From CAVVYV01 sp963818205 (GTDB lineage: Bacteria > Actinomycetota > Thermoleophilia > Solirubrobacterales > 70-9), in NCBI GenBank assembly GCA_963818205.1, contig CAWFRG010000014.1, positions 186,001-250,000 on the forward strand: DNA of 64,000 bases, read 5' to 3'. Below, piece after piece: positions 36,673-45,137 of this stretch. The first letter of the stretch is position 1; each line of letters begins with the position of its first letter. Made by a program: the position numbers and the translations under genes. The notes beneath the pieces are model-generated. The model ran no database searches and was not told the DNA's origin. It worked only from the letters and a program-made list of their open reading frames with translations.

Positions 36673-37260
36673 GTGGTCAAGATCTACACGCGAAGGGCGA
36701 CGACGGCAGCACCTCGCTCTGGTACGGCGGCCGGGTCGCCAAGCACGACGCCCGCACCGAGGCCTACGGCTCGATCGACGAGGCGAACTCCGCCCTCGGC
36801 GTCGCCCGCGCCCTCTGCGGCTCCCGCAAGCACCGCGACCTCGGCCTCCGACCTGCTCCAGCTCCAGCAGGACCTGTTCGTCGCCGGGGCCGAGCTCGCG
36901 ACCGCGCCGGAGGCGAGCGAGCGGCTCGAGGACGGGGTGAGCAGGATCACCGACGGGATGGTCGAGGCGCTCGAGGTGGACATCGATCGCTACATGCGCC
37001 AGGTCGACCTGCCACCGCAGTTCGTGATCCCAGGAGGGACCGAGCTCTCCGCGGCGCTCGACGTGGCGCGAACCGCGATCCGGCGGGCCGAGCGCCGGGT
37101 GGTCGCCCTCCGCGACTCCGATGGGCTCGCCTCGGAGGCGGTCCTGCGCTTCCTCAACCGCGCCTCCGACCTCGCCTTCGCGATGGCGCGGTTCGCCGAC
37201 GAGCCCAACCCCGAGCTGTTCGCGGGGAGAAGGGAGGCCAAGGATGGAAACGACGCGTAG
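36673..37260 (+). CDS. PduO-type ATP:cob(I)alamin adenosyltransferase, two apparent frameshifts
   Basis: Makes adenosylcobalamin from cob(I)alamin and ATP. Three collinear pieces can be read: VVKIYTR; KGDDGSTSLWYGGRVAKHDA and EAYGSIDEANSALGVARAL; then ASDLLQLQQDLFVAGAELAT, FVIPGGTELSAALDVARTAI, RRAERRVV and RFLNRASDLAFAMARF. The N-terminal TxxGDxGxT-like ATP loop and RRAERR motif are typical. Shifts lie near 36693 and 36843. Because all conserved blocks survive, indel errors are more likely than loss of function. The next gene starts within its last codons. Confidence 0.8.
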   Translation: MVKIYTRRATTAAPRSGTAAGSPSTTPAPRPTARSTRRTPPSASPAPSAAPASTATSASDLLQLQQDLFVAGAELATAPEASERLEDGVSRITDGMVEALEVDIDRYMRQVDLPPQFVIPGGTELSAALDVARTAIRRAERRVVALRDSDGLASEAVLRFLNRASDLAFAMARFADEPNPELFAGRREAKDGNDA

Positions 37261-37666
37261 CGCAGTCGCCCGCCGCCGCCAGGGCTACCAGCACGACATC
37301 GAGATCCGGGACCACCGCCTGGTCGCCGATGAGCCGGAGGACGAAGGCGGCGACGACGCCGGCCCGCGTCCGACCGAGCTGCTCGCGGCCTCGCTGGCGA
37401 GCTGCACCGCGATCACGATCGAGATGTACGCCGACCGCAAGGGGTGGGATCTGGGCACGGTCGAGGTGACCGTTGAATACGAGCCGGCGTCCACCGAGCG
37501 AGCCTCCCAGCTTCGACGTGACGATCCGGACACCGCTCGAGGAGGAGCTCACCGACGAGCAGCGCAAGCGGATCCTGGTGATCGCCGGCAAGTGCCCCGT
37601 CCATCGCGTACTCACTGGCCACAGGACGTCGAGATGACGGACTCGCTGAAGATGTTCGAGGAGTGA
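37244..37666 (+). CDS. OsmC-family peroxiredoxin-like protein, two apparent frameshifts
   Basis: Thiol-dependent hydroperoxide reductase family. GGGAGG precedes ATG 37244. Pieces: GPRPTELLAASLASCTAITI (first conserved Cys), then in the next frame EPPSFDVTIRTPLEEELTDE, RILVIAGKCPVHRVLTG (second Cys), then back to VEMTDSLKMFEE at the stop. Shifts lie near 37502 and 37612. Both peroxidatic/resolving Cys positions are present. Confidence 0.8.
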   Translation: METTRSAVARRRQGYQHDIEIRDHRLVADEPEDEGGDDAGPRPTELLAASLASCTAITIEMYADRKGWDLGTVEVTVEYEPASTERASQLRRDDPDTARGGAHRRAAQADPGDRRQVPRPSRTHWPQDVEMTDSLKMFEE

Positions 37667-37676
37667 CGGCATTGCT

Positions 37677-38494
37677 GTGGACTTCGGACTGAGCGGCAGA
37701 GGCTGCGTCGTCACCGGCGCCAGCCGGGGCATCGGCCGGGCGACGGCGCGGATCCTCTGCGCCGAGGGAGCGAAGGTGCTGCTGGTCGCCCGCACGGAGG
37801 AGCAGCTGTTGGAGGCCGCCGACGAGTGCGCCGCCGCCGGCGAGGAAGCCGGCGGCCAGGCCGAGTCGCTGGCCGCCGACCTGAGCGAGCCGGAGGCGGC
37901 CGCCGAGGGTCGTCGCCGAAGCCGAGGCAGCGCTTCGGCCAGCGTGGACGTCCTCGTCAACAACGCCGGCACCGCGCGCTGGCGCGACCTGGACGACGTT
38001 CCCGACGAGGACTGGTACGCGGCCTGGGAGCTGAACGTGATGGCCCCGACTGCGGCTGATGCGGGCGGCGGTGCCCGGCGATGCGCGAGCGCGGCTGGGG
38101 CCGGGTGGTGAACGTCTCCAGCACCGCCGGCAAGCGGCCCTCCGCGGCGATGGCCGAGTACTCGGTCGCGAAGGCGGCGGAGCTCTCCCTCTCGCGTCTC
38201 TACGCCGACCGCTGCGCCGCCGACGGGGTGCTGGTGAACGCGATCTGCCCGGGGCCGGTGAAGTCGGAGATGTGGATGGAGCCGGGCGGGCTGCTCGACC
38301 AGTCGAAGGAGATGGGCGGGTACGAGACCCGCGAGGAGGCCCTCGAGGCGGCGGGCGCCAGGCGCCCGATCGGGCGCCTCGCCGAGGTCGAGGAGATCGC
38401 CGGCGCGATCGCCTTCCTCTGCTCCGAGCACGCCTCCTACGTCGCCGGCGCCGCCTGGAGCGTCGACGGCGGCACCGTCCAGGTGATCATCTAG
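37677..38494 (+). CDS. Short-chain dehydrogenase/reductase, several apparent frameshifts
   Basis: Classical SDR. NAD(P) loop VVTGASRGIGRATARILCAE, VDVLVNNAGTARWRD, catalytic SST...YSVAK (NVSSTAGKRPSAAMAEYSVA), C-terminal NAICPGPVKSEMW and YVAGAAWSVDGGTVQ. The region between about 37905 and 37945 reads in a wrong frame, and more shifts lie between 38045 and 38080 (PLRLMRAAVP in one frame, MRERGWGRVVNVSS in another). All catalytic elements survive when shifts are corrected. GTG start assumed. Confidence 0.8.
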
Positions 38495-38550
38495 GGACGC
38501 GACTTCCGGGCCACCGGATCGCCTGCGCCCTGCAGGTAGCGTCCCGCCTG

Positions 38551-39123
38551 ATGGCGAAGCAGCCCCTGACCGACCTCCTTCTCGACCCTGCCGAGGCCTC
38601 GCGGATGGACGCCGCCGGAGGCCGCACCGATGCCGCGGTGCTGATCCCAATGCACGGCTGGCCCGACAACCCCGGGCTGGTCTTCACCGAGCGGCGCGGC
38701 GACCTGCGCCGCCACGCCGGCGAGGTCTCCTTCCCCGGCGGCCGGCGCGACCCCGGCGAGGAGCTGCTGGAGACCGCCCTGCGCGAGGCCGAGGAGGAAA
38801 TCGGCCTCGACCGGGAGAGGGTCGAGATCGCCGGCTGCCTGCCGCCGGTGGGCACCTTCGTCACCGGCTACAAGGTCCACCCCTTCGTCGGGCTGATCGA
38901 GGAGGGGCTGCGCTTCGAGCCCAACCCCGCCGAGGTCGAGAGCGTCCTGGTCGCCTCCCTCGACGACCTCCGGGCCGGCTACGGGAAGCGCCGGCTGGTG
39001 CGTCGCGGGATGCCGATCAAGACCGACAGCTACGTTTTGGGCGACGTTCTGATCTGGGGCGCGACCGCGCGGATCCTCGGCGAGCTCCTCAGGAGACTCG
39101 ACCCAAACAAGGAGGCAGGATGA
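38551..39123 (+). CDS. Nudix hydrolase, CoA-pyrophosphatase type
   Basis: 190 aa, intact. The Nudix box reads GEVSFPGGRRDPGEELLETA followed by LREAEEEIGL. The upstream GDLRRHAGEVSFPGG is the (L)LxxHxGqvsFPGG signature of the CoA-diphosphatase group (NudL/YeaB). It would hydrolyse CoA derivatives. The stop overlaps the next ATG (ATGA). Confidence 0.9.
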   Translation: MAKQPLTDLLLDPAEASRMDAAGGRTDAAVLIPMHGWPDNPGLVFTERRGDLRRHAGEVSFPGGRRDPGEELLETALREAEEEIGLDRERVEIAGCLPPVGTFVTGYKVHPFVGLIEEGLRFEPNPAEVESVLVASLDDLRAGYGKRRLVRRGMPIKTDSYVLGDVLIWGATARILGELLRRLDPNKEAG

Positions 39124-39760
39124 GCAAGTTCAGGTTCCATCTCTCAGTCTCGGCCGACGGCTACGTGGCCGGCCCCGACCAGAGCGAGGAGAACCCGCTC
39201 GGCGTCGGCGGCGAGCAGCTGCACGAATGGGTCATTCCCTTGGCGGCCTGGCGCCAGCCCCACGGCAAGGAGGGCGGCGAGGTCAACGCGAGCACGTCCG
39301 TCGTCGAGGAGCTACAGCGCAACGTCGGCGCCGGCGTGATGGGCCGCAACATGTTCGGCCCGATCGGGGGGGCGACTGGGGGGACGAGTCGTGGAAGGGC
39401 TGGTGGGGCGAGAGTCCTCCCTTTCAGTGCCCGGTCTTCGTGCTCACCCATCACGAACGCGAGCCCCTCGCGATGGAGGGAGGGACGACCTTCAGCTTCG
39501 TCACCGACGGAATCGAGTCGGCACTGGAGCAGGCCAGGGAAGCCGCCGGCGGCAAGGACGTTCAGCTCCACGGAGGCGCCGGCGTCGCCCAGCAGTACCT
39601 GTCCGCCGGGCTGATCGACGAGTTCGAGCTCCACATCGTCCCGGTCGTCCTCGGCGGCGGCGAGCGACTGCTGGACAACGTCGGCGAGCTGGAGCTCGAG
39701 CAGCTACGGGCGATCGAGGCGCCCGGCGTCACCCACATCAAGTACCGCGTCGTGAAGTGA
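39120..39760 (+). CDS. Dihydrofolate-reductase/RibD-C-like protein, apparent frameshift near 39370
   Basis: MSKFRFHLSVSADGYVAGPD at the start, NVGAGVMGRNMFGPIGG in the first frame, then in the next frame DESWKGWWGESPPFQCPVFV, DVQLHGGAGVAQQYLSAGLI and DEFELHIVPVVLGGGERLLD. This is the RibD C-terminal/YwjB-type reductase fold seen in many actinobacteria; the substrate is unknown. The break falls in runs of six or seven G, a typical place for indel errors. Confidence 0.8.
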
Positions 39761-39768
39761 GCTGAGCC

Positions 39769-40614
39769 CTAGACGTCCTTCTCGATCGGCACGTCCACGA
39801 GGTTCCCCCACTCCGTCCAGGAGCCGTCGTAGTTCTTCACCTTGTCCTCGCCGAGCAGCTCAGAGAGGACGAACCAGGTGTGCGCTGAGCGCTCGCCGAT
39901 CCGGCAGTAGGCGATGATCGGGTCGCCGCCGTCGACCACGCCCTTGCCCTCGTAGAGCTCGCGGAGCTCGTCCGCTGACTTGAAGGTGCCGTCCTCGTTC
40001 ACCGCCTGGGCCCAGGGGACCGAGGCCGCGCCGGGGATGTGGCCGGCGCGCTGGGCGCCCTCCTGCTCGTAACCCGCCATCGCGATCAGCTCGCCCGAGT
40101 ACTCCTGGGGGCTGCGGACGTCGACCAGGTGGGTCTTCGAGTCGAGCGACTTCAGCACCTCGTCGCGCATCGCGCGAATCCCCTCGTCGCCCTTCTTCGC
40201 CTTGAACTCGGCCGGCGGATGCGAGGGGACCTCGGTGGTGGTCTCGCGCTCCTCGCCAATCCACTTCTCCCGCGGCCCGTTGATCAGCTTCACCTTGTCG
40301 TGGCCGTAGTAGCGGAAGTACCAGTAGGTGTAGGCCGCGAACCAGTTGTTGCGGTCGCCGTAGAGGACCACGGTGTGGTCGTTGGAGATCCCGCGGCTGC
40401 CCATCAGCTCGCCGAAATCGTCCGGTCCGAGGAAATCGCGCTTCACCTGGTCCTGCAGGTCCGTCTTCCAGTCGAAGCCGATCGCACCAGGGATGTGGGC
40501 CTCGGCATAGAGGGCCGGGTTCTCGTCGACCTCGACGATCCGGATGTCGTCGTCCTCGAGATGCTCGGCGACCCAGTCGGTCTCGACCAGAACGTCCTTC
40601 GCGTAGTCAGCCAT
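39769..40614 (-). CDS. Thiosulfate sulfurtransferase (two-domain rhodanese)
   Basis: 281 aa. An inactive N-terminal rhodanese domain (IRIVEVDENPALYAEAHIPG and VVLYGDRNNWFAAYTYWYFR) is followed by the active C-terminal domain (THLVDVRSPQEYSG, GHIPGAASVPWAQ) with the catalytic loop YCRIGERSAHTWF. Actinobacterial CysA/SseA group; moves sulfane sulfur to cyanide or acceptors. Monocistronic; the upstream region holds promoter-like and palindromic sequences. Confidence 0.93.
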   Translation of the reverse strand: MADYAKDVLVETDWVAEHLEDDDIRIVEVDENPALYAEAHIPGAIGFDWKTDLQDQVKRDFLGPDDFGELMGSRGISNDHTVVLYGDRNNWFAAYTYWYFRYYGHDKVKLINGPREKWIGEERETTTEVPSHPPAEFKAKKGDEGIRAMRDEVLKSLDSKTHLVDVRSPQEYSGELIAMAGYEQEGAQRAGHIPGAASVPWAQAVNEDGTFKSADELRELYEGKGVVDGGDPIIAYCRIGERSAHTWFVLSELLGEDKVKNYDGSWTEWGNLVDVPIEKDV

Positions 40615-40638
40615 TTCCTCTCGCTTTCCTAAGTATCT

Positions 40639-40677
40639 AATCCTGATCGGATTTTACCTATTGACTCCCGTGGTCAA
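40639..40677 (-). promoter_or_regulatory. Candidate promoter/operator of the rhodanese gene
   Basis: On the minus strand TTGACC (40677-40672) and TAAAAT (40656-40651) lie 15 bp apart, slightly short for a sigma-A-like promoter. A perfect palindrome AATCC-TGATC-GGATT (40639-40653) overlaps the -10-like box. TTGAC...GTCAA also forms an inverted repeat. This AT-richer patch stands out from its surroundings. Confidence 0.4.
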
Positions 40678-40743
40678 ACTCTACTCGCCCGGTGCAGAAG
40701 AGTGGGATGGGTTGGACGGCAGCGAGTCCCAGGTCGCGCCCGA

Positions 40744-41229
40744 CTAGCCGGGCAAGCCGGCGACCGCGGTCGCAGTGAGCTCCGCCCAATCGTCCGCGTC
40801 ACGGTCGTCCCTCAGCGCCACGACCGGAATCCGCCAGGTCTCGGCGGCGCGCTCGACGATCTCCCAACCGCCGCGGAGGTGCGCTTCCTCCACCTCGCCG
40901 TAAGCCTCATAGGCAAAGCCCCGAACCGGGCTGTCGACGAGCTTCTCCGAGAGGCGCTCCAGGCGCGGCCCGTGGATCGCGGCGACCACCTCCGGGTCGC
41001 CGCGAGCCGATCCCAGCAACCAGACGACCACGGTGATGTCGCCGCAGAGCTCGAGCACGGTGCCGGGGCTGTTTGGATCGGCGGTCGCCGCCTCCAGCCC
41101 CGCGGCTTCCATCGCCGCCACTCCCTCGGTCGAGCGGCTGGTCCCGCGGACCTGCCAGTCGCGCTCGCGCAGCCGCGCCCCCAGCTCCCGGCCGCGGCAG
41201 CCGCAGCCGACGATCAGCGCCCGGGCCAC
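40744..41229 (-). CDS. NAD(P)-binding Rossmann-fold protein
   Basis: 161 aa from a GTG at 41229: VARALIVGCGCRGRELGARL is a GxGxxG-type dinucleotide loop. It continues with VRGTSRSTEGVAAMEAAGLE, DITVVVWLLGSARGDPEVVA and RGFAYEAYGEVEEAHLRGGW. It looks like a shortened NAD-dependent epimerase/dehydratase-like protein without a visible catalytic YxxxK. Function unknown. Confidence 0.65.
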   Translation of the reverse strand: MARALIVGCGCRGRELGARLRERDWQVRGTSRSTEGVAAMEAAGLEAATADPNSPGTVLELCGDITVVVWLLGSARGDPEVVAAIHGPRLERLSEKLVDSPVRGFAYEAYGEVEEAHLRGGWEIVERAAETWRIPVVALRDDRDADDWAELTATAVAGLPG

Positions 41230-41397
41230 CAGATGAGTGACGCCACGGCGCTGTGCGCCTGGGGGCGGCCGCGGCCGAGCAGGTCGGCGGACGCAGGGCG
41301 ACGCGCTTGCTGGCGGCAAGCGCGAGCCCGAGGACGCCGAGATGCGACGGCCGCGGCCGTCATCCAGGCGTGCATGGTCGTGGGGTCACTCATCTAG

Positions 41398-41718
41398 CTA
41401 CGCGTCGTCGTCCTCGAGCCCGCCGCCCTGAGCGAACGGTCCGCGGCCGCGGGCCCGGACCTGCTGGTCCTCGCGCGCCTGGCGCTCGACGTCCTCCTCG
41501 GTGATCTCCCTGGCCCCGCGCTTGCGCCGGTATTCGTTCTGGGCCTCGATCATCTGCCGGACGTCATCGATCTCGTTCTGGGCCTCGACCTCGGGGGAGC
41601 GGGTCGGCTTCCAATCGAGGAGGTCGGCGACACTGTGATCGCGCGTCATCCGCGCCGTCAGCACCATCAGCAGGAAGAGGACGACGAGCAGCACCAGGGT
41701 GAACGCGATAAGGGTCAT
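41398..41718 (-). CDS. Membrane-anchored charged protein, 106 aa
   Basis: ATG 41718 starts MTLIAFTLVLLVVLFLLMVL, one transmembrane helix, followed by a long charged helix with AQNEIDDVRQMIEAQNEYRR and REITEEDVERQAREDQQVRA. Looks like a small coiled-coil-bearing membrane protein. It diverges from the thiolase gene with 25 bp between starts. Confidence 0.65.
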   Translation of the reverse strand: MTLIAFTLVLLVVLFLLMVLTARMTRDHSVADLLDWKPTRSPEVEAQNEIDDVRQMIEAQNEYRRKRGAREITEEDVERQAREDQQVRARGRGPFAQGGGLEDDDA

Positions 41719-41743
41719 ACCCCGAGGCACCCACAGTACAGTC

Positions 41744-42961
41744 ATGCGCGTGCCCGAGGCGGTGATCGTCGATGCCCTTCGCACCCCGATGGGCGGCTTT
41801 CGCGGCGCCCTCTCCGGGGTGCGCCCCGACGACCTCGCCGCCCGGGTGATCGCCGCCGTGGTCGAGCGCAACGGCCTCGACCCCGACCGAATCGACGACG
41901 TCTACATGGGCGCCGCCAACCAGTCGGGCGAGGACAATCGCGACGTCGCCAGGATGGCGGCGCTGCTGGCGGGCCTGCCGGTCGAGACCCCCGGAGTGAC
42001 GGTAAACCGCCTCTGTGCCTCGGGGCTGGAGGCGGTCAACCAAGCCTCCCGGGCGCTCCGGCTCGGCGAGGGGGACCTCTACCTCGCCGGTGGGGTCGAG
42101 TCGATGAGCAGGGCACCCTGGGTGATGCCGAAGCCGGAGAGGGGGCTGGCGCGAGGCGAGCAGACGCTCTACGACACCACCCTCGGCTGGCGGATGATCA
42201 ACCCGCGGATGGAGGAGCTCCATTCGACCGAGTCGATGGGCGAGACCGGGGAGAACGTCGCCGAGCGCTACGCGATCAGCCGCGAGGAGCAGGACCGCTT
42301 CGCCCTCCAGAGCCACCGGCGAGCGGTGGCGGCGACCGAGGAGGGGCGGTTCGCCGAGCAGATCGTCCCGGTGGAGGCGCCGCCGCGGCGCCGGGGGGAG
42401 GACCCGGTGACCGTGAGCGTCGATGAGGGCCCCCGCGCGGACACCTCGCTCGAGAAGCTGGCGAAGCTGTCCCCCGCCTTCCGCGAGGGCGGCACGGTCA
42501 CCGCGGGCAACGCCTCACCGCTCAACGACGGCGCCGCCTGCCTGCTGATGGCGAGCGAGGAGACCGCGGCCGAGCTCGGCCGCGAGCCCCTCGCCCGGGT
42601 CGTCTCGATCGGGGTGGCGGGGGTGGACCCCGCCTACATGGGGATCGGCCCCGTGCCGGCCACCCAGAGGGCGCTCGAGGCCGCCGGCCTGGAGCTCAGT
42701 GATATCGAGCTGATCGAGCTGAACGAGGCGTTCGCCTCCCAGGTGCTGGCGAGCGCCGGCGAGCTCGGAATCGACGAGGAGCGGCTCAATGTCAACGGCG
42801 GCGCGATCGCGCTTGGGCACCCGCTGGGCTGCTCCGGCGCGCGGCTGATGACCACTTTGGTCTGGGAGATGCGCCGCCGCGGGGCCCGCTACGGACTGGC
42901 GACGCTGTGCATCGGCGTCGGCCAGGGGGTCGCCACAGTGGTCGAGAACACCGGTGGCTAA
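41744..42961 (+). CDS. Acetyl-CoA acyltransferase (thiolase)
   Basis: Cleaves 3-ketoacyl-CoA in beta-oxidation. 405 aa from ATG 41744. Nucleophile Cys in GVTVNRLCASGLEAVNQASR, His in NVNGGAIALGHPLGCSGARL, second Cys in TLCIGVGQGVATVVEN. It heads the cluster thiolase, aminotransferase, acyl-CoA dehydrogenase, enoyl-CoA hydratase, 3-hydroxyacyl-CoA dehydrogenase. PcaF/FadA-type; chain-length specificity not visible. Confidence 0.95.
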   Translation: MRVPEAVIVDALRTPMGGFRGALSGVRPDDLAARVIAAVVERNGLDPDRIDDVYMGAANQSGEDNRDVARMAALLAGLPVETPGVTVNRLCASGLEAVNQASRALRLGEGDLYLAGGVESMSRAPWVMPKPERGLARGEQTLYDTTLGWRMINPRMEELHSTESMGETGENVAERYAISREEQDRFALQSHRRAVAATEEGRFAEQIVPVEAPPRRRGEDPVTVSVDEGPRADTSLEKLAKLSPAFREGGTVTAGNASPLNDGAACLLMASEETAAELGREPLARVVSIGVAGVDPAYMGIGPVPATQRALEAAGLELSDIELIELNEAFASQVLASAGELGIDEERLNVNGGAIALGHPLGCSGARLMTTLVWEMRRRGARYGLATLCIGVGQGVATVVENTGG

Positions 42962-43083
42962 CCGCCGCGTACGCCCGTTCGGAGAGTTGAGGTTGCAATC
43001 GACGCAGGGCGTGCTGGAGCCCTGCACCGCCTGCCTGGAGTCCAGCCGTTGGCCGGGTGTACGGCTCCGATAGCCTCGCCCCG

Positions 43084-43869
43084 ATGCCCGCCCCGGAGCT
43101 CGCCAGCGTCGACGGCTCGATCACCGGGACCGGCGATGCCCGGATCCCGCCGGGTGACGACGGCCTCCTGCGAGGCGACGGCGTCTTCGAGGTGATCCGG
43201 CTCTACCGTGGGACTCCGTTCGCCCTCGGCGACCATCTCGACCGGCTGCAGCGCTCGGCCGCCGCGATCGAGCTGCCCGTGGACCGTGACGCCCTCGAGG
43301 GGGAGATCGCGCCCCTGCTGGAGCGCTTCGGCGAGGAGGATGGCCAGCTGCGGATCGTCGTCACCCGCGGCGGCCGCAGGATCCTCCTGACGGAGAACCT
43401 GCCGCCGCGCGGTGAGACCGTCTCGCTCGCCTCGGTGCGCTACTCGCCGAGCATCATCCTCACCGGGGTGAAATCGCTCTCCTACGCCGCGAACATGCAG
43501 GCGACCCGGCTCGCTCAGGAGAAGGGAGCCGACGAGGCGATCCTGGTGCGGCCGGACGACGTCGTTCTCGAGGCCCCGACTTCGACCGTCTTCTGGGCCA
43601 CCGCCGACGGCTCCCTGCGCACGCCGGCGATCGAGGTTGGCGTCCTCGAGTCGATCACCCGGGCGCGGATAGTCCGGGAGCTCGAGGTCGAGGAGGGCAG
43701 CTTCACCCTCGAGGACGCCCTCGGCGCCGAGGAGGCCTTCCTCGCCTCGACCACCCGCGAGGTCCAGCCGGTCTCCGCGATCGACGGCAAGGGGCTGCGG
43801 GCGTGCCCGGGACCCCGTACGCGGGAGGCGACCGAGGCGTTCAGTTCGGTCAGGGATCGTGAGCTGTGA
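43084..43869 (+). CDS. Class IV aminotransferase / aminodeoxychorismate-lyase-like PLP enzyme
   Basis: 261 aa. PLP-lysine in GVKSLSYAANMQATRLAQEK. Class IV motif EAILVRPDDVVLEAPTSTVF and the C-terminal AFLASTTREVQPVSAIDGK. The N-terminal DDGLLRGDGVFEVIRLYRGT is typical. It could act on branched-chain amino acids or on aminodeoxychorismate; the sequence alone does not decide. It lies inside the beta-oxidation cluster but may be independent. Confidence 0.85.
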   Translation: MPAPELASVDGSITGTGDARIPPGDDGLLRGDGVFEVIRLYRGTPFALGDHLDRLQRSAAAIELPVDRDALEGEIAPLLERFGEEDGQLRIVVTRGGRRILLTENLPPRGETVSLASVRYSPSIILTGVKSLSYAANMQATRLAQEKGADEAILVRPDDVVLEAPTSTVFWATADGSLRTPAIEVGVLESITRARIVRELEVEEGSFTLEDALGAEEAFLASTTREVQPVSAIDGKGLRACPGPRTREATEAFSSVRDREL

Positions 43870-43889
43870 GACTCGACCTCGACTAGACC

Positions 43890-45137
43890 TTGGATTTCCA
43901 GCTTTCCGATGAGCAGCGCCTGATCGCCGATTCGGCGCGCGAGTTCTGCGACCGCGAGATCGTGCCTCGGGTACGCGACAACGACCGCGCGGGCCGCTTC
44001 GACCGCGAGCTGGCGAGCAAGCTCGGCGAGGTCGGCTACCTGGGGGCGCCGGTCGCCGAGGAGTACGGCGGCCGTGGCCTCGACTATCTCGGCTACGGCC
44101 TGATCGTCGAGCAGGTCGGCCGCGCCGACTCCTCGGCGCGGACGGTGGTCTCGGTGCAGACCTCGCTCGTCTGCGGCTCGATCGAGAAGTGGGGAACAGA
44201 GGAGCAGAAGCGCGCGTGGCTGCCCCGGCTCTGCTCGGGCGAGGCACTCGGCTGCTTCGCGCTCACCGAGCCCGACTTCGGATCCGATGCCGCCAGCCTC
44301 CGCACCCGCGCCACGAAGACCGACTCGGGCTGGTCGATCACCGGCAACAAGATGTGGATCTCGATGGGGAACGTGGCCGAGGTGGCGCTGGTCTTCGCCC
44401 AGACCGACCCAGAGCTCAGGCACCAGGGACTCGCCTGCTTCCTGGTGCCGACCGCCGCCGACGGCTACAGCTCCCAGGAGATCCACGGCAAGCTCGGCCT
44501 GCGCTCATCCGACACCGCCGAGATCTCACTGGACGAGGTGGAGGTCCCCGCTGACGCAATGCTCGGGGAGGTCGGCGATGGCTTCAAGGTTGCGATGAGC
44601 GCCCTCGACAACGGGCGCTACAGCGTCGCCGCAGGCTGCGTCGGGATCTGCGACGGCTGCGTCGACGCCTCGGTCACGTATGCCCAGGAACGCAAGCAAT
44701 TTGGTGTGCCGATCGGGAGCTTCCAGCTGGTCCAGGAGCTGATCGCAGAGATGGTGGTGAAGCGCGACGCCGCCCGGATGCTCGTCTGGCGCGCCGGTGA
44801 CCTCAAGGACCGCGGCGAGCCGAACACGATCGAGACCTCGATCGCCAAGTACTACGCCACCGAGGCGGCGGTCGAGTGCGCCAACGCCGCGATCCAGGTG
44901 CACGGCGGGGCCGGCTACGTCGACGACTACCCGGTCGAGCGCTACCTGCGCGACGCCCGGGTGACCACCCTCTACGAGGGCACCTCGCAGATTCACAAGC
45001 TGATCATCGGCCGGGGAGTGACCGGCATCAACGCGATGACGCCGCCGGTACCCGAGGTGCTCCGCGATGCGAGGGGCTCCGCAGGCGAAGCCGAGGAGCC
45101 ACCCGATTCCAGAGGGAGGAGCAACCCGATGAGCTGA
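43890..45137 (+). CDS. Acyl-CoA dehydrogenase, C-terminus extended by a repeat element
   Basis: FAD enzyme for the first step of beta-oxidation. TTG start, MDFQLSDEQRLIADSAREFC. FAD-contact motifs CFALTEPDFGSDAASLRT and WITGNK-like SGWSITGNKMWISMGN. Catalytic Glu in VTTLYEGTSQIHKLIIGRG. Normal length would end shortly after IIGRGVTGINAM. The last residues (ARGSAGEAEEPP) are translated from REP-like copy C. The stop TGA coincides with the damaged start of the next gene. Confidence 0.93.
   Translation: MDFQLSDEQRLIADSAREFCDREIVPRVRDNDRAGRFDRELASKLGEVGYLGAPVAEEYGGRGLDYLGYGLIVEQVGRADSSARTVVSVQTSLVCGSIEKWGTEEQKRAWLPRLCSGEALGCFALTEPDFGSDAASLRTRATKTDSGWSITGNKMWISMGNVAEVALVFAQTDPELRHQGLACFLVPTAADGYSSQEIHGKLGLRSSDTAEISLDEVEVPADAMLGEVGDGFKVAMSALDNGRYSVAAGCVGICDGCVDASVTYAQERKQFGVPIGSFQLVQELIAEMVVKRDAARMLVWRAGDLKDRGEPNTIETSIAKYYATEAAVECANAAIQVHGGAGYVDDYPVERYLRDARVTTLYEGTSQIHKLIIGRGVTGINAMTPPVPEVLRDARGSAGEAEEPPDSRGRSNPMS
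45068..45105 (-). repeat. REP-like dispersed palindrome, copy C (inside the 3' end of a gene)
   Basis: Reverse-complement match to copies A (8474) and B (53541) with one substitution in the left flank and one base missing in the right flank. It lies in frame within the last codons of the acyl-CoA dehydrogenase gene. Confidence 0.75.

Noticed and set aside
41230..41397. Possible small membrane protein on the minus strand (MSDPTTMHAWMTAAAVA then a hydrophobic stretch in another frame)
   Set aside because: Needs a frame correction and has no conserved neighbour support; left as unassigned intergenic sequence.
42991..43072. Short plus-strand frame with EPCTACLE (CxxC) between thiolase and aminotransferase
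   Set aside because: Only about 26 codons, TTG start without a ribosome site; cannot be distinguished from chance.
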